64,000 bases of DNA from Acidiphilium sp. C61 (GCF_902712915.1 NZ_CACTIA010000005.1:2194001-2258000); one strand, 5' to 3'. Positions 1 to 9,261 are shown, numbered from the stretch's first letter. The notes: generated from the letters alone by a model not told the origin. Made by a program: numbers and translations.

Positions 1-350
1 CGGCGCCGGACACGCTGGACCGCGTCGAGGCGCTGACCCGGCACGCCGATTTCGACCTGCGCAACCCCAATCGCTTCCGCGCCCTGGTGCAGGCGTTCGG
101 CGCGGGGAACCAGCGCTGGTTCCACGATGCGTCGGGGCGGGGTTATGCGCTGGTGGCGCGGATGATCGGCGAGGTGGACCGGGTGAACCGGCAGATCGCG
201 GCGCGCTGCATCGATGTGTTCGCGAGCTGGCAGCGCTTCGATCCGGCGCGGCAGGCGCTGATGCGCGGCGCGCTGGATACGCTGCTCGCCGATCCCGCGC
301 TGTCGGCCAATGCGCGGGAGATGGCCGAGCGGGCGCGGGCGGGGGCGTGA
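1..350 (+). CDS. pepN: Aminopeptidase N, C-terminal fragment (5' truncated by window edge)
   Basis: An open frame enters from the left edge (first full codon at base 3) and stops with TGA at 348-350. The roughly 115 visible residues resemble the helical C-terminal domain of M1 aminopeptidase N of the E. coli PepN type, notably the run NPNRFRALVQAF followed by the segments around FHDASGRGY and QIAARCIDVFASW. PepN removes N-terminal residues from peptides in the cytoplasm. The catalytic HEXXH zinc domain lies outside the window, so activity cannot be judged. The next gene, metY, converges on it with a gap of about 50 bases. Confidence 0.85.
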   Translation, partial: APDTLDRVEALTRHADFDLRNPNRFRALVQAFGAGNQRWFHDASGRGYALVARMIGEVDRVNRQIAARCIDVFASWQRFDPARQALMRGALDTLLADPALSANAREMAERARAGA

Positions 351-402
351 AGCCTCGCGGGCCGGACCGGCGATCCGGCCCGCGACATCGGGAAACTGAA
401 GT

Positions 403-1698
403 TCAGCGCGCGGCGGCCAGCGCCTGATCGAGGTCGGCGATGATGTCCTCGATATGTTCGAGGCCGATCGACAGCCGGACATAGCCGGGCGTGACGCCGG
501 TGGCCGCCTGCTCCTCGGCCGAGAGCTGGGAGTGGGTGGTGCTGGCGGGGTGGATGGCGAGGCTGCGGGCGTCGCCGATATTGGCGACGTGGTAGAACAT
601 CCGCAGCGCCTCGATGAATTTCCGCCCCGATGCGGCGCCGCCGGTCAGCTCGAAGCCGACCAGCGCGCCCCTGCCGCCGGTGAGGTAGGTTTCCGCCCGC
701 CGCCGCGCCTCGCCGGTGGCGACGCCGGGGTGGATCACCCGCACCACGTCCGGATGGCTGGAGAGGAAATCGACGACCTTCTCGGCGTTCTCGCAATGCC
801 GCGCGATGCGCAGCGGCAGCGTCTCCAGACCCTGGATGAGCTGGAAGGCGTTGAACGGCGAGAGGGCCGCACCCTCGTCGCGCAGGATCACGGTGCGGGC
901 GCGGATGATGTAGGCGACCGGGCCGAGCGGCTTGACCGCCTCGACCCAGACGGCGCCGTGATAGGAGGGGTCGGGCGCGTTCAGCAGCGGCTGGCGGTCG
1001 GGCTGCGCCGCCCAGTCGAAATTGCCGGAATCGATGATCATCCCGCCGATCGAGGTGCCGTGGCCGCCGATATATTTGGTGGCGGAATAGACCACGATGG
1101 CGGCGCCGTGGTCGAAGGGACGGCAGAGCAGCGGTGCGGCGGTGTTGTCCATGATCAGCGGGATGCCGAGCGGGCGGCCGATCGCCGCGACCTCGGCGAT
1201 GGGGAAGACCGCGAGCTTCGGGTTGGGCAGGGTTTCGGCGTAGTAGGCGCGGGTCTTGTCATCGGTCGCGCGGCGGAAATTCTCGGGGTCGGTCGGGTCG
1301 ACGAAGCGGATCTCGATGCCCTGGTCGCGCAGCGTGTTGGCGAAGAGGTTCCAGGTGCCGCCGTAGAGATCGGTGGAGGCGACGACGTTTTCGCCCGCGC
1401 GGGTCAGCGTGCGGATCGCGCTCGCCGAGGCGGCCTGGCCGGAGGCGACGGCAAGGGCGGCGACCCCGCCCTCGATGGCGGCGAGGCGCTGCTCGAGCAC
1501 ATCCGTCGTCGGGTTCATGATGCGGGTATAGATGTTGCCGAGCTCGGAGAGCGCGAACAGGTTGGCGGCGTGTTCGGTGCTGTTGAACTGGTAGGAGGTG
1601 GTCTGGTGGATCGGCACCGCGACCGAGCCGGTCGTGGGGTCGGCGCGCCAGCCGGCGTGCAGGGCGAGGGTTTCCGGATGGTGGCTCTTGACCGTCAT
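403..1698 (-). CDS. metY: O-acetylhomoserine sulfhydrylase (PLP-dependent Cys/Met metabolism family)
   Basis: The 431-residue protein has the usual length for MetY, which makes homocysteine from O-acetylhomoserine and sulfide in the cytoplasm. The N-terminus (ETLALHAGWRADPTTGSVAVPIHQTT in outline), the motif around IMNPTTDVLEQRLAALEGG-like residues and the PLP lysine K208 in SATKYIGGHG are diagnostic of this family. The closely related O-succinylhomoserine sulfhydrylase and cystathionine lyases are usually shorter (about 390-400 residues), which favours MetY. The start is an ATG preceded by GGAGACAGTCC. No SAM riboswitch was recognised upstream; instead a diverged 102-bp palindromic repeat occupies the leader. 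Confidence 0.92.
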   Translation of the reverse strand: MTVKSHHPETLALHAGWRADPTTGSVAVPIHQTTSYQFNSTEHAANLFALSELGNIYTRIMNPTTDVLEQRLAAIEGGVAALAVASGQAASASAIRTLTRAGENVVASTDLYGGTWNLFANTLRDQGIEIRFVDPTDPENFRRATDDKTRAYYAETLPNPKLAVFPIAEVAAIGRPLGIPLIMDNTAAPLLCRPFDHGAAIVVYSATKYIGGHGTSIGGMIIDSGNFDWAAQPDRQPLLNAPDPSYHGAVWVEAVKPLGPVAYIIRARTVILRDEGAALSPFNAFQLIQGLETLPLRIARHCENAEKVVDFLSSHPDVVRVIHPGVATGEARRRAETYLTGGRGALVGFELTGGAASGRKFIEALRMFYHVANIGDARSLAIHPASTTHSQLSAEEQAATGVTPGYVRLSIGLEHIEDIIADLDQALAAAR

Positions 1699-1729
1699 GG
1701 ACTGTCTCCGTCGATGGCTCTGGTTTTCA

Positions 1730-1831
1730 GGGCACGTTCCGAGACTTTCGGTTCGGAGGTCGTGCCCTATCCTGTTGATTAACAGATCATGCCTGTCCCA
1801 TCAGACGATTCAGTCCGACGGGGCGATGCTC
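1730..1831 (-). repeat. 102-bp two-hairpin palindromic element, diverged copy A
   Basis: Read on the minus strand this segment aligns without gaps to the near-identical elements elsewhere in the window: GAGCATC at one end, the linker TTAATCAACAGGATAG, and a second hairpin ending GTGCCC. It has exactly the same 102-bp length and a TA at one flank (1832-1833), but many substitutions, so it is an old copy. It lies in the metY leader and would be transcribed with it. Confidence 0.75.
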
Positions 1832-1901
1832 TATCAGGCCTGACGCTAAGCCGCGGGCGGGTGGCGTGGCAAGAGTGGCCGTCGCGCGCGGCTTGCGGGG
1901 T

Positions 1902-3728
1902 TCAGCCGCGCACGCCGGCGAGCACGGCGAGCACGGCGTCGCCATAGCGCTCGATCTTGCTCGCGCCGATGCCGGGGACGGTCGCGAGGTCGCTGCGGTC
2001 GCGCGGGTGGGCGGCGGCGAGGGCGGCCAGTGTCGCGTCGTGGAAAATGACATAGGCGGGCACCTGCTGCGTCCGCGCGGTGTCGCGCCGCCATTCGCGC
2101 AGGGCGGCGAAGGCGGGGGAGTCGGTGGTGCCGTCCGGTGGGACGGGGCCGCGCCGGGTTGTCTTGCGCGTGCCGGCGGGGTCGCGGCGCAGGCGCAGCG
2201 ATTCCTCGCCGCGCAGCACCGGGCGGGCGCGCGGGGTGGCGAACAGCGCGCCATGCGCGTCGTGATCGACCTCGATCAGTCCGGCGACGATCAGCTGGCG
2301 GAACACCGAGCCCCATTGACGGCGGTCGAGATCGGCGCCGACGCCGAAGGTGGGCAGGCGGTCATGGCCGAGCTGTTGGATCCGCTCGGTTCCGGTGCCG
2401 CGCAGGATGTCGATCAGGTGGCCGGCGCCGAAGCGCTGGCCGGTGCGCAGCATGGCGGAGAGCGCCTTGCGCGCGGCCTCGGTGCCGTCCCAGGTCTCGA
2501 CCGGGAAGCGGCAATTGTCGCACTGGCCGCAATCGCGCGGATAGGCCTCGCCGAAATGGGCGAGGATCGCCCGCCGGCGGCAGCCCGCCGTTTCGCAGAC
2601 GCCGAGCAGCGCGTCGAGCTTGGCGCGGCCGACGCGCTTGACCTCGTCCGGCGCATCGCCCTGGTCGATCATCCGCCGGCGCAGTGTTACGTCCTGCATG
2701 CCGTAGAGCATCAGGGTTTCGGCCGGCGCGCCGTCGCGCCCGGCGCGGCCGGTTTCCTGGTAATAGGCCTCGAGGCTCGACGGCAGGTCGAGATGCGCGA
2801 CGAAGCGGATGTCCGGCTTGTCGATCCCCATGCCGAAGGCGATGGTGGCGACCAGGATCAGCCCTTCGTCGGCGAGGAAGGCGTCCTGGTTGCGGTTGCG
2901 CGTCTCGGCGGGGAGGCCGGCATGGTAGGGCAGGGCGCGCAGGCCCTGGCCGCAGAGCCAGGAGGCGGTGTCGTCCACCGCGGCGCGGCTGAGACAGTAG
3001 ACGATCCCGCTCTCGCCCGGATGGGCGCGCAGGAAGCCGAGCAGCTGGCGCCGGGGCTCGGTTTTCGGGGCGATGGCGTAGGTGAGGTTCGGGCGGTCGA
3101 AGCTGGAGAGGAACAGGCGCGCGCCGCCGAGGCCGAGGCGGCGGGCGATGTCGTCCCTGGTCTGCGGGTCGGCCGTCGCGGTCAGGGCGATGCGCGGCAC
3201 GCCGGGGAAGCGCGCGCCGATGGTGGCGAGCTGGAGATATTCCGGCCGGAAATCGTGCCCCCACTGGCTGACGCAATGGGCTTCGTCGATCGCGAACAGG
3301 GCGATCCGCACCGGTTCGAGCAGGGCGAGGAACTCCTCGGTGACCAGCCGCTCGGGGGCGACATAGAGCAGGTCCAGCTCGCCGGCGCGCAAGGCCCGGC
3401 GCACCTCCATCCGTTCCGCTGTGCTCTGGGTCGAATTGAACGAGGCCGCGCGGACGCCGAGCTGGCGGATCGCCTCGACCTGGTTGCGCATCAGCGCGAT
3501 CAGCGGCGAGACCACGATGCCGACACCCGGCCGGCAGAGGGAGGGCAGCTGGTAGCAGACCGACTTGCCGCCGCCGGTCGGCATCAGCACCAGCGCGTCG
3601 TGGCCGGCGATCACATGTTCTACGACGTCGCGCTGGCTGCCGCGGAAGCCTCCATGGCCGAAGACGCGGCGCAGCACCGATTCGGGATCGGCGGCGGCGG
3701 GCGGCGGGACGGGGAGATCGATTCGCAC
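1902..3728 (-). CDS. recQ: ATP-dependent DNA helicase RecQ
   Basis: This is a superfamily 2 3'-5' DNA helicase for recombination and fork repair. It shows Walker A (MPTGGGKS), the DEAH box followed by [13 protein letters not shown], helicase motifs IV-VI ([31 protein letters not shown]), the RQC zinc cluster (CGQCDNC) and a C-terminal HRDC region. The frame is open up to an ATG at 3887. I prefer the GTG at 3728: it gives 608 residues, matching E. coli RecQ (609), and avoids overlap with the leader of the cytochrome gene on the other strand. Neither start has a strong ribosome site. Confidence 0.93.
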   Translation of the reverse strand: MRIDLPVPPPAAADPESVLRRVFGHGGFRGSQRDVVEHVIAGHDALVLMPTGGGKSVCYQLPSLCRPGVGIVVSPLIALMRNQVEAIRQLGVRAASFNSTQSTAERMEVRRALRAGELDLLYVAPERLVTEEFLALLEPVRIALFAIDEAHCVSQWGHDFRPEYLQLATIGARFPGVPRIALTATADPQTRDDIARRLGLGGARLFLSSFDRPNLTYAIAPKTEPRRQLLGFLRAHPGESGIVYCLSRAAVDDTASWLCGQGLRALPYHAGLPAETRNRNQDAFLADEGLILVATIAFGMGIDKPDIRFVAHLDLPSSLEAYYQETGRAGRDGAPAETLMLYGMQDVTLRRRMIDQGDAPDEVKRVGRAKLDALLGVCETAGCRRRAILAHFGEAYPRDCGQCDNCRFPVETWDGTEAARKALSAMLRTGQRFGAGHLIDILRGTGTERIQQLGHDRLPTFGVGADLDRRQWGSVFRQLIVAGLIEVDHDAHGALFATPRARPVLRGEESLRLRRDPAGTRKTTRRGPVPPDGTTDSPAFAALREWRRDTARTQQVPAYVIFHDATLAALAAAHPRDRSDLATVPGIGASKIERYGDAVLAVLAGVRG

Positions 3729-3887
3729 GGGCGCAGGTGTAGGGCGCGCGCCGGGACCACGGCAATGGTGCCGCTCTGCAACACCATGAAACAAGCCGTC
3801 ACAATATTGATCTCGATCAACGACCGCGCGTTTTGACCCTGATACCTCGGGCATCGTCACTGAATGAAAGTCAACGGGAGACTGCAC

Positions 3888-5231
3888 ATGAAAACCCGGT
3901 CACATCATGGTTCCTGGCGCCTGGCGGCTGCGGCTGGCATGGTCGCCGCGGCATCGCTGGCGGCGCCCAACGCCGCCTATGCCATTCCCGCCTTCGCGGC
4001 GCAGACCGGAGAGCCCTGCTCGGCCTGTCATATCGGCTTTCCGCAGCTGACCCCGTATGGGCGGGATTTCAAGCTCGAAGGCTATATCGCCGGCGGCATG
4101 TTCCCGACCTGGAAGAATTTCGCGGCGATGTCGCAGATCGGCTGGACCCAGCAGCACGACAAGGTGCCGGGCGGGTTGCAGCCGGGCTTCAAGTCGAACG
4201 ACGCCTGGGCGGCGCAGCAGACCAGCCTGTTCTATGGCGGCGCGCTGGATTCGGCGATCGGGCTCGGCGCGTTCGTGCAGGTCACCTATGACGGCGTGGC
4301 CCGGCAATGGACCTGGGACAATACCGATATCCGCCTCGCCCGGCCGGGCCGGCTGTTCGGCCATACGCTGTTCTGGGGTGTGACGCTCAACAACAATCCG
4401 GGTGTCACCGATCTGTGGAACACGCCGCCAAGCTGGGGGTATCCCTATATCCCGTCGGGCCTTGCGAACGCGCCCGCCGCGGCGCAGCAGATCGCCTCGC
4501 TCGGACAGTCGGTCTATGGTGTGGGCCTCTATGGCGCGCTGAACGTGACGCCGGCGGACATGATCTATGCCGAGGCCGATCTCTACAAATCGCTGCCGCA
4601 GCGGCTGGGCTACGCGCTCGGCGCCGGGGGCGGGGTGAAGATCGACGGCGTCGCACCCTATGTGCGGCTCGCCGTCCAGCATCAATGGGGCAATTCCTCG
4701 ATCGAGGTCGGCACCTACGCGCTGATGGACCGGACCTATCCGACCGGTGTGGCAAGCGGGCCGACGAACCGCTTCTTCGACATCGCCGCCGATTCCCAGT
4801 TCCAGTACATCACGCAGAACCAGGCCCTCTCGGTGCAGGCAAACTTCGTTCACGAATCGCAGGAATGGGCGCCGGGGGCTGCCAGCAACCGGGCCGACAG
4901 CCTCAATGTCGCGACGATCACGCTCTCGGACCTGATCTACCAGAAATACGGGATCACGGAATCGTTCAACACGATCTACGGCAATGCCGATGCGGGCGAA
5001 TATACGAGCAGCGCAAATGGCAAGCCGAACAGCAACGCCTGGACGACGGAGCTGGACTATTATCCGTTCAACAATGGCGGGCCGAAATGGCTGCCGTGGC
5101 TGAACGCGAAAGTGTTCGTCGAAAACACGATTTATCCGGTGTTCAACGGCAGCGCCCGCAACTATGATGGCGCTGGAACAAACGCGCAGGCGAACGATAC
5201 GCTCTTTGCGGGCGTGTGGCTGGCTTTCTGA
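3888..5231 (+). CDS. Cyc2-like fused monoheme cytochrome c / outer-membrane beta-barrel protein
   Basis: The 447-residue precursor has a signal peptide (cleavage expected after AYA, about residue 32). Immediately after it comes a single heme-binding CSACH (C44, C47, H48) in the context [14 protein letters not shown]...[13 protein letters not shown], which is the hallmark N-terminus of Cyc2, the fused cytochrome-porin used for electron transfer across the outer membrane by acidophilic iron oxidisers. The remaining 380 residues are rich in alternating aromatic/polar strands and end in Phe (VWLAF), as outer-membrane barrels do. The start is the ATG after GGGAGACTGCAC rather than one 24 bases upstream. 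A soluble cytochrome c follows 53 bases downstream with the same type of ribosome site. Fe(II) oxidation, Fe(III) reduction or another surface redox role is inferred, not shown. Confidence 0.75.
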   Translation: MKTRSHHGSWRLAAAAGMVAAASLAAPNAAYAIPAFAAQTGEPCSACHIGFPQLTPYGRDFKLEGYIAGGMFPTWKNFAAMSQIGWTQQHDKVPGGLQPGFKSNDAWAAQQTSLFYGGALDSAIGLGAFVQVTYDGVARQWTWDNTDIRLARPGRLFGHTLFWGVTLNNNPGVTDLWNTPPSWGYPYIPSGLANAPAAAQQIASLGQSVYGVGLYGALNVTPADMIYAEADLYKSLPQRLGYALGAGGGVKIDGVAPYVRLAVQHQWGNSSIEVGTYALMDRTYPTGVASGPTNRFFDIAADSQFQYITQNQALSVQANFVHESQEWAPGAASNRADSLNVATITLSDLIYQKYGITESFNTIYGNADAGEYTSSANGKPNSNAWTTELDYYPFNNGGPKWLPWLNAKVFVENTIYPVFNGSARNYDGAGTNAQANDTLFAGVWLAF

Positions 5232-5241
5232 CGATCATAAC

Positions 5242-5265
5242 GCACCCGCCCAGGGGGGCGGGTGC
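5242..5265 (+). other. GC-rich intercistronic hairpin between the two cytochrome genes
   Basis: A 10-bp perfect stem (GCACCCGCCC with GGGCGGGTGC) with a loop of about 4 bases lies between the porin-cytochrome stop and the downstream ribosome site. There is no T-run, so it looks more like an mRNA-stabilising or processing hairpin, or a leaky attenuator setting the ratio of the two proteins, than a full terminator. Confidence 0.5.
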
Positions 5266-5284
5266 CCGACAGGAGAGACTGCAC

Positions 5285-5659
5285 ATGAAATCCTTTTCCA
5301 TCCTTGCCCTGGCCGCCGGTGCCTTGAGCATCGCCGGGGCGCATGCGGCGAATGTCGCGCATGGCGAGGCGCTGTTTCAGGCCCAGTGCGCCGCCTGCCA
5401 TAGCGCCAAGGCGGGGCAGAACGGGATCGGCCCGTCGCTTGCCGGGATCTATGGCGCCAAGGCGGCGGCGAGCACGGGGTTCCAGTTCTCACCGGCGCTG
5501 AAGAATTCCGGCATCGTCTGGAATGCGGACACGCTCTCGAAGTTCCTCGCCAACCCGCAGGCGGACGTGCCCGGGACCAAGATGCCCTATATGGGCATGC
5601 CGAATGCGGGGGATCGCGCCGACGTGGTCGCCTATCTCAAGACGCTGGGCGGCAAGTAG
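5285..5659 (+). CDS. Class I cytochrome c (periplasmic, monoheme)
   Basis: The 124-residue precursor has a signal peptide (MKSFSILALAAGALSIAGAHA) and a mature domain with CAACH (C35, C38, H39). A likely Met heme ligand lies in the segment KMPYMGMP, and the protein ends with the usual helix VVAYLKTLGG. This is the cytochrome c2/c552 fold, a periplasmic one-electron carrier. The chosen ATG has AGGAGAGACTGCAC upstream, almost identical to the ribosome site of the preceding porin-cytochrome. The pair probably works as an outer-membrane-to-periplasm relay, like Cyc2 with a periplasmic c-type cytochrome. Confidence 0.92.
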   Translation: MKSFSILALAAGALSIAGAHAANVAHGEALFQAQCAACHSAKAGQNGIGPSLAGIYGAKAAASTGFQFSPALKNSGIVWNADTLSKFLANPQADVPGTKMPYMGMPNAGDRADVVAYLKTLGGK

Positions 5660-5712
5660 GGCGATTGCGGCAGGGCCTGGCCCTGCCGATCGGCCCATAC
5701 CGTTGATCGGGC

Positions 5713-5743
5713 GGGTCTCATCCGGCGGGAGCGGATGAGGCCC
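5713..5743 (+). terminator. Hairpin terminator candidate downstream of cytochrome c
   Basis: The stem GGGtCTCATCCG pairs with CGGATGAGgCCC around a GCGGGAG loop, 54 bases after the cytochrome stop, and is followed by TGTTCGT. The weak T content makes it a moderate terminator candidate. Confidence 0.45.
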
Positions 5744-5777
5744 TGTTCGTCGTTGGTGGGGGCGCTTCGCGCAGTCA

Positions 5778-5879
5778 GAGCATCATCCGATCAGATGGAA
5801 TCATCTGATCGGATAAAGATGCTCTAGTTATCAACAAGATAGAGCACTACATCCGATCCGAAAGGATCGGAAAGTGCTC
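5778..5879 (+). repeat. 102-bp two-hairpin palindromic element, copy B
   Basis: Two nested palindromes (GAGCATC...GATGCTC and GAGCAC...GTGCTC) are joined by AGTTATCAACAAGATA. The outer ends form imperfect terminal inverted repeats. The right end abuts TA (5880-5881), which with the element's terminal base forms the TAG stop codon of ilvH on the minus strand. Confidence 0.92.
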
Positions 5880-6397
5880 TAGATCGTGCGGACGCCGCGG
5901 GCGATGGCGGCAACACCGGTGCGCGAGACCTCGGCGAGGCCGAGCGGGCGCATCAGTTCGAGGAACGCGTCGAGCTTGTCGGTCGCGCCAGTGAGTTCGA
6001 AGACGAAGCTCTCGGTCGTCGCGTCGATCACGCGGGCGCGGAACGCGTCGGCGAGGCGCAGCGTCTCCAGCCGCTTCTCGCCGCCGCAGATCACCTTGAT
6101 GAGGGCGAGTTCGCGGGCGATGTGCGGCCCTTCGGCGGAGAGGTCGGACACGCGGTACACCGGCACGAGGCGATCGAGCTGCGCCTTGATCTGCTGGATC
6201 ACCAGCTCGGTGCCGGAGGTGACGACGGTGATGCGGCTCTTGCGCCGGTCATCCTCGACGGGGGCGACGGTCAGGCTGTCGATATTGTAGCCGCGGCCGG
6301 AAAACAGGCCGATGACGCGCGCGAGAACGCCGGACTCGTTCTCGACCAGCACGGAGATCGTGGCGGCGCGCATGGGTTCCTGGACGATGGCGTTCAT
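5879..6397 (-). CDS. ilvH: Acetolactate synthase small (regulatory) subunit
   Basis: The 172 residues match the normal length of IlvH. The N-terminal ACT domain is clear (ISVLVENESGVLARVIGLFSGRGYNIDSL in outline), followed by the C-terminal ALS small-subunit domain (ELALIKV, FVFELTG). It binds valine and activates and feedback-regulates the catalytic subunit IlvB, encoded 51 bases upstream in the same direction. The TAG stop is formed at the junction with a 102-bp palindromic element, so the gene's 3' flank has been replaced without changing its length noticeably. Confidence 0.96.
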   Translation of the reverse strand: MNAIVQEPMRAATISVLVENESGVLARVIGLFSGRGYNIDSLTVAPVEDDRRKSRITVVTSGTELVIQQIKAQLDRLVPVYRVSDLSAEGPHIARELALIKVICGGEKRLETLRLADAFRARVIDATTESFVFELTGATDKLDAFLELMRPLGLAEVSRTGVAAIARGVRTI

Positions 6398-6448
6398 GTC
6401 GGCTCTTTCAGGTTCGGTGTCTCGGGATCTCGGCGGCGATGGCGGGGC

Positions 6449-8221
6449 TCAGACGAGCACGAGCCCCTCATCGGTGATGCCGGCGGCGCTCGCCTCGTGT
6501 TCCGGCCCGAGGATCATCTCGTTGTGCGCCGCCCCCGAGGGGATCATCGGGAAGCAGTTCTCCGCGCGGTCGACATGGATGTCCGCGATCACCGGACGGT
6601 CGGTCGCCAGCATCTCGTCGATCACCCGGTCGAGATCGTCGATGCTCTCGGCGCGCAGGCCGACGGCGTGGAAGCTCTCGGCGAGGCGCACGAAATCGGG
6701 CAGGGCGGCGGAATAGCTCTCGGAATAGCGGCCGCCATGCAGCAATTCCTGCCACTGGCGCACCATGCCCATGTATTCGTTGTTGAGGATGAAGATCTTC
6801 ACCGGCAGGCGGTATTGCGCGAGCGTGCCCATCTCCTGGATGTTCATCAGGATGCTGGCTTCGCCGGCGATGTCGATCACGAGTGCGTCGGGATGGGCGA
6901 TCTGCACGCCCATCGCCGCGGGCAGGCCGTAGCCCATCGTGCCGAGGCCGCCCGAGGTCATCCAGCGGTTCGGCTTGTCGAAGCGGAAATGCTGGGCCGC
7001 CCACATCTGGTGCTGGCCCACCTCGGTCGTGACATAGGTCTCGCGGCCCTGGGTCTTTTCCCACAGCCGGCGGATGGCGTGCTGCGGCTTGATGATCGCA
7101 CCTTTCTCGAAGCTCTGGGTGAAGCGCAGCGAATCCTTCTCGCGCCAGGTTTCGATCATGCGCCACCACTCGGCGAGCGCCGCACTGTCCTGCCGGGAGT
7201 CATCCTGCTTCCAGGCGGCGATGAGGGCGCGCAGCGCCTCGGTTGCGTCGGCGGCGATGGCGATGTCGACCACCACGTTCTTGTTGATGTTCGAGGGGTC
7301 GATGTCGATGTGGATTTTCTTCGCGTGCGGGGCGAAGGCGTTGAGCCGGCCGGTCACGCGGTCGTCGAACCGGGCGCCGATGTTCAGCATCACGTCGCAG
7401 CCATGCATCGCGAGGTTGGCCTCGTAGGTGCCGTGCATGCCGAGCATGCCGAGAAAGGCCGGGTTCGAGGCCGGGAAGGCGCCGAGGCCCATCAGCGTCG
7501 AGGTGACGGGGGCGCCGGTCAGCTTCGCGAACGCGACGATCAGTTCGGCCGAGTCCGGGCCGGAATTGATCAGCCCGCCGCCGCTGTAGATGATCGGCCG
7601 GCGCGCGCCCTTGAGCAGCTTCACCGCCGCGGCGATGCCGGCCGGATCGGGCTCGGTGCGCGGGCGGTAGGAGCGGTGCGGGCCTTCCGGCGCCTCGGTA
7701 TAGGGTGCCGGGTTGATGAGGATGTCCTTTGGCAGGTCGATCAGCACCGGGCCGGGGCGGCCGGTCCGCGCGACGTGGAACGCCTCGTGCACGATGCGGG
7801 ACAGGTCGTCCGAGCGCTTGACCAGGTAGTTGTGCTTGGTGGCCTGGCGGGTGATGCCCGTGGTGTCGGCTTCCTGGAAGGCGTCGTTGCCGATCAGGTG
7901 GGTCGGCACCTGGCCGGTGAGGCAGACGACGGGGATGCTGTCCATCAGCGCGTCGACCAGGCCGGTGACGGCGTTGGTGGCGCCGGGGCCGGAGGTGACG
8001 AGGACGACGCCGACCTTGCCGGTCGAGCGGGCATAGCCTTCCGCCGCGTGAACCGCCGCCTGCTCGTGCCGGACCAGGATGTGGCGGATCGCGTTCTGCT
8101 GGAAGAGCGCGTCGTAGATCGGCAGCACGGCACCGCCCGGATAGCCGAAAATGACCTCGACCCCCTGCGCCTTGAGCGCGCGGAGAAGGGTTTCGGCCCC
8201 GGAAGCAACGGATTTGTTCAC
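6449..8221 (-). CDS. ilvB: Acetolactate synthase large (catalytic) subunit
   Basis: The 590-residue ThDP enzyme condenses pyruvate to acetolactate, or with 2-oxobutyrate, in branched-chain amino acid synthesis. Visible features are the cofactor-activating glutamate segment RHEQAAVHAAEGYAR, the central FAD-related domain, and the C-terminal ThDP/Mg region with WMTSGGLGTMGYGLPAAMG. The metal-binding motif, usually GDxS, reads GEAS here (AGEASILMNIQE), an Asp-to-Glu change at a cofactor ligand. It is followed by ilvH, and the upstream gene miaA is 62 bases away in the same direction, an arrangement common in alphaproteobacteria. Confidence 0.96.
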   Translation of the reverse strand: MNKSVASGAETLLRALKAQGVEVIFGYPGGAVLPIYDALFQQNAIRHILVRHEQAAVHAAEGYARSTGKVGVVLVTSGPGATNAVTGLVDALMDSIPVVCLTGQVPTHLIGNDAFQEADTTGITRQATKHNYLVKRSDDLSRIVHEAFHVARTGRPGPVLIDLPKDILINPAPYTEAPEGPHRSYRPRTEPDPAGIAAAVKLLKGARRPIIYSGGGLINSGPDSAELIVAFAKLTGAPVTSTLMGLGAFPASNPAFLGMLGMHGTYEANLAMHGCDVMLNIGARFDDRVTGRLNAFAPHAKKIHIDIDPSNINKNVVVDIAIAADATEALRALIAAWKQDDSRQDSAALAEWWRMIETWREKDSLRFTQSFEKGAIIKPQHAIRRLWEKTQGRETYVTTEVGQHQMWAAQHFRFDKPNRWMTSGGLGTMGYGLPAAMGVQIAHPDALVIDIAGEASILMNIQEMGTLAQYRLPVKIFILNNEYMGMVRQWQELLHGGRYSESYSAALPDFVRLAESFHAVGLRAESIDDLDRVIDEMLATDRPVIADIHVDRAENCFPMIPSGAAHNEMILGPEHEASAAGITDEGLVLV

Positions 8222-8283
8222 GGCGTTGATATCCCCATCATGTGCGATCGCGTCGCAGGCCTAGCCCGGTCTGCTGCGCTGCG

Positions 8284-9261
8284 TCAACCCGGTGAATTAA
8301 TAAATGAAATGATATTGCCGATCATGCTTTCAGAAAATTGCGCTGGATCGACAAATCTTGAACTGATCATATGCGTATCGCGCTCATCTGCCAGTTTCTG
8401 ATGGCGGAACCAGGTGGCCTGGCGCTTGGTGTAGGCGGCGGTGGCGGCGATGGCGCGGGACGCCGCCTCGTCGAGGCTGATCGTGCCTGTGAGATGCGCC
8501 AGCAACTCCGGCACGCCGTGGGCGCGCAGGCCGGGCAGCGCGGGATCGGGGGCGCGGGCGGCGACGGCGGCCACTTCCGCCAGCGCGCCGGCGGCGAGCA
8601 TTGCCTCGAAGCGCGCCGCGATCGCCGCGCGCAGCGCCTGGCGCGGCGGGTCGAGCAGGAGCAGCATGACGCGGTATCCGGCGAGCCGCTCGCGCGGTGC
8701 GGCGTGCCAGGCGGCGAGGCCGCGCCCGGTGCCGAGCAGCACCTCGGCGGCGCGGGCGAGGCGCTGGGGATCGCTCGGCCGCAGCTTCGATGCCGTTGCC
8801 GGGTCGCGCGCCGCAAGCCAGGCGTGGAGTGCTGCCGGGCCATCCGCCGCGAGCATCCCCCGCGCTTGCGCCCGCGCGTCTGGCCCCGGATCGGGGATCG
8901 GGGCGATGCCGTTGACCAGCGAGGAGAGATAGAGGCCGGTGCCGCCGCACAGGATCGGCAGTTCGGAGGCTGCGAGTTCCGCCAGCGCCCGGCCGCGCCA
9001 CCAGGCGGCATCGACCGCCTCTTCCAGCCGGCGCACGCCGTAGAGCCGGTGCGGCGCCGCCGCTTCGTCGGCCACGCTCGGGCGGGCGGTGATGATCCGC
9101 CAGTCGGCGTAGCATTGCATCGCGTCGGCATTGATGATCGTGCCGCCGAAGCGCTGTGCTGCGGCGAGGGCGAGGGCCGACTTGCCGGAGGCGGTGGGCC
9201 CGGCTGCGATCAGCAGCGGCCTTGCCGGGGGGGCGGAACTTGCTCTAGGCGACTGGGTCAT
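8284..9261 (-). CDS. miaA: tRNA dimethylallyltransferase
   Basis: The 325-residue protein has the P-loop GPTASGKS near its start, then NADAMQCYADW, the GGTGLYL motif and the tRNA-binding region KRQATWFRHQ, all standard for MiaA, which adds the isopentenyl group to A37 of tRNAs reading UNN codons. The frame remains open another 650 bases upstream, but homology begins at the ATG at 9261. That start codon overlaps the serB start codon on the opposite strand by two bases (CATG), so both genes would begin with little or no leader. No ribosome site is evident. Confidence 0.93.
   Translation of the reverse strand: MTQSPRASSAPPARPLLIAAGPTASGKSALALAAAQRFGGTIINADAMQCYADWRIITARPSVADEAAAPHRLYGVRRLEEAVDAAWWRGRALAELAASELPILCGGTGLYLSSLVNGIAPIPDPGPDARAQARGMLAADGPAALHAWLAARDPATASKLRPSDPQRLARAAEVLLGTGRGLAAWHAAPRERLAGYRVMLLLLDPPRQALRAAIAARFEAMLAAGALAEVAAVAARAPDPALPGLRAHGVPELLAHLTGTISLDEAASRAIAATAAYTKRQATWFRHQKLADERDTHMISSRFVDPAQFSESMIGNIISFINSPG

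Noticed and set aside
454..1782. Long plus-strand open frame opposite metY
   Set aside because: It is a high-GC shadow: no ribosome site, low-complexity Gly/Asp/Arg composition, and the minus strand is clearly metY. The same applies to long frames opposite recQ, ilvB, plsX and the permease-kinase.
1699..1865. Possible SAM-type riboswitch in the metY leader
   Set aside because: The inverted repeats there are explained by a diverged 102-bp palindromic element; no SAM-I or SAM-II core could be recognised.
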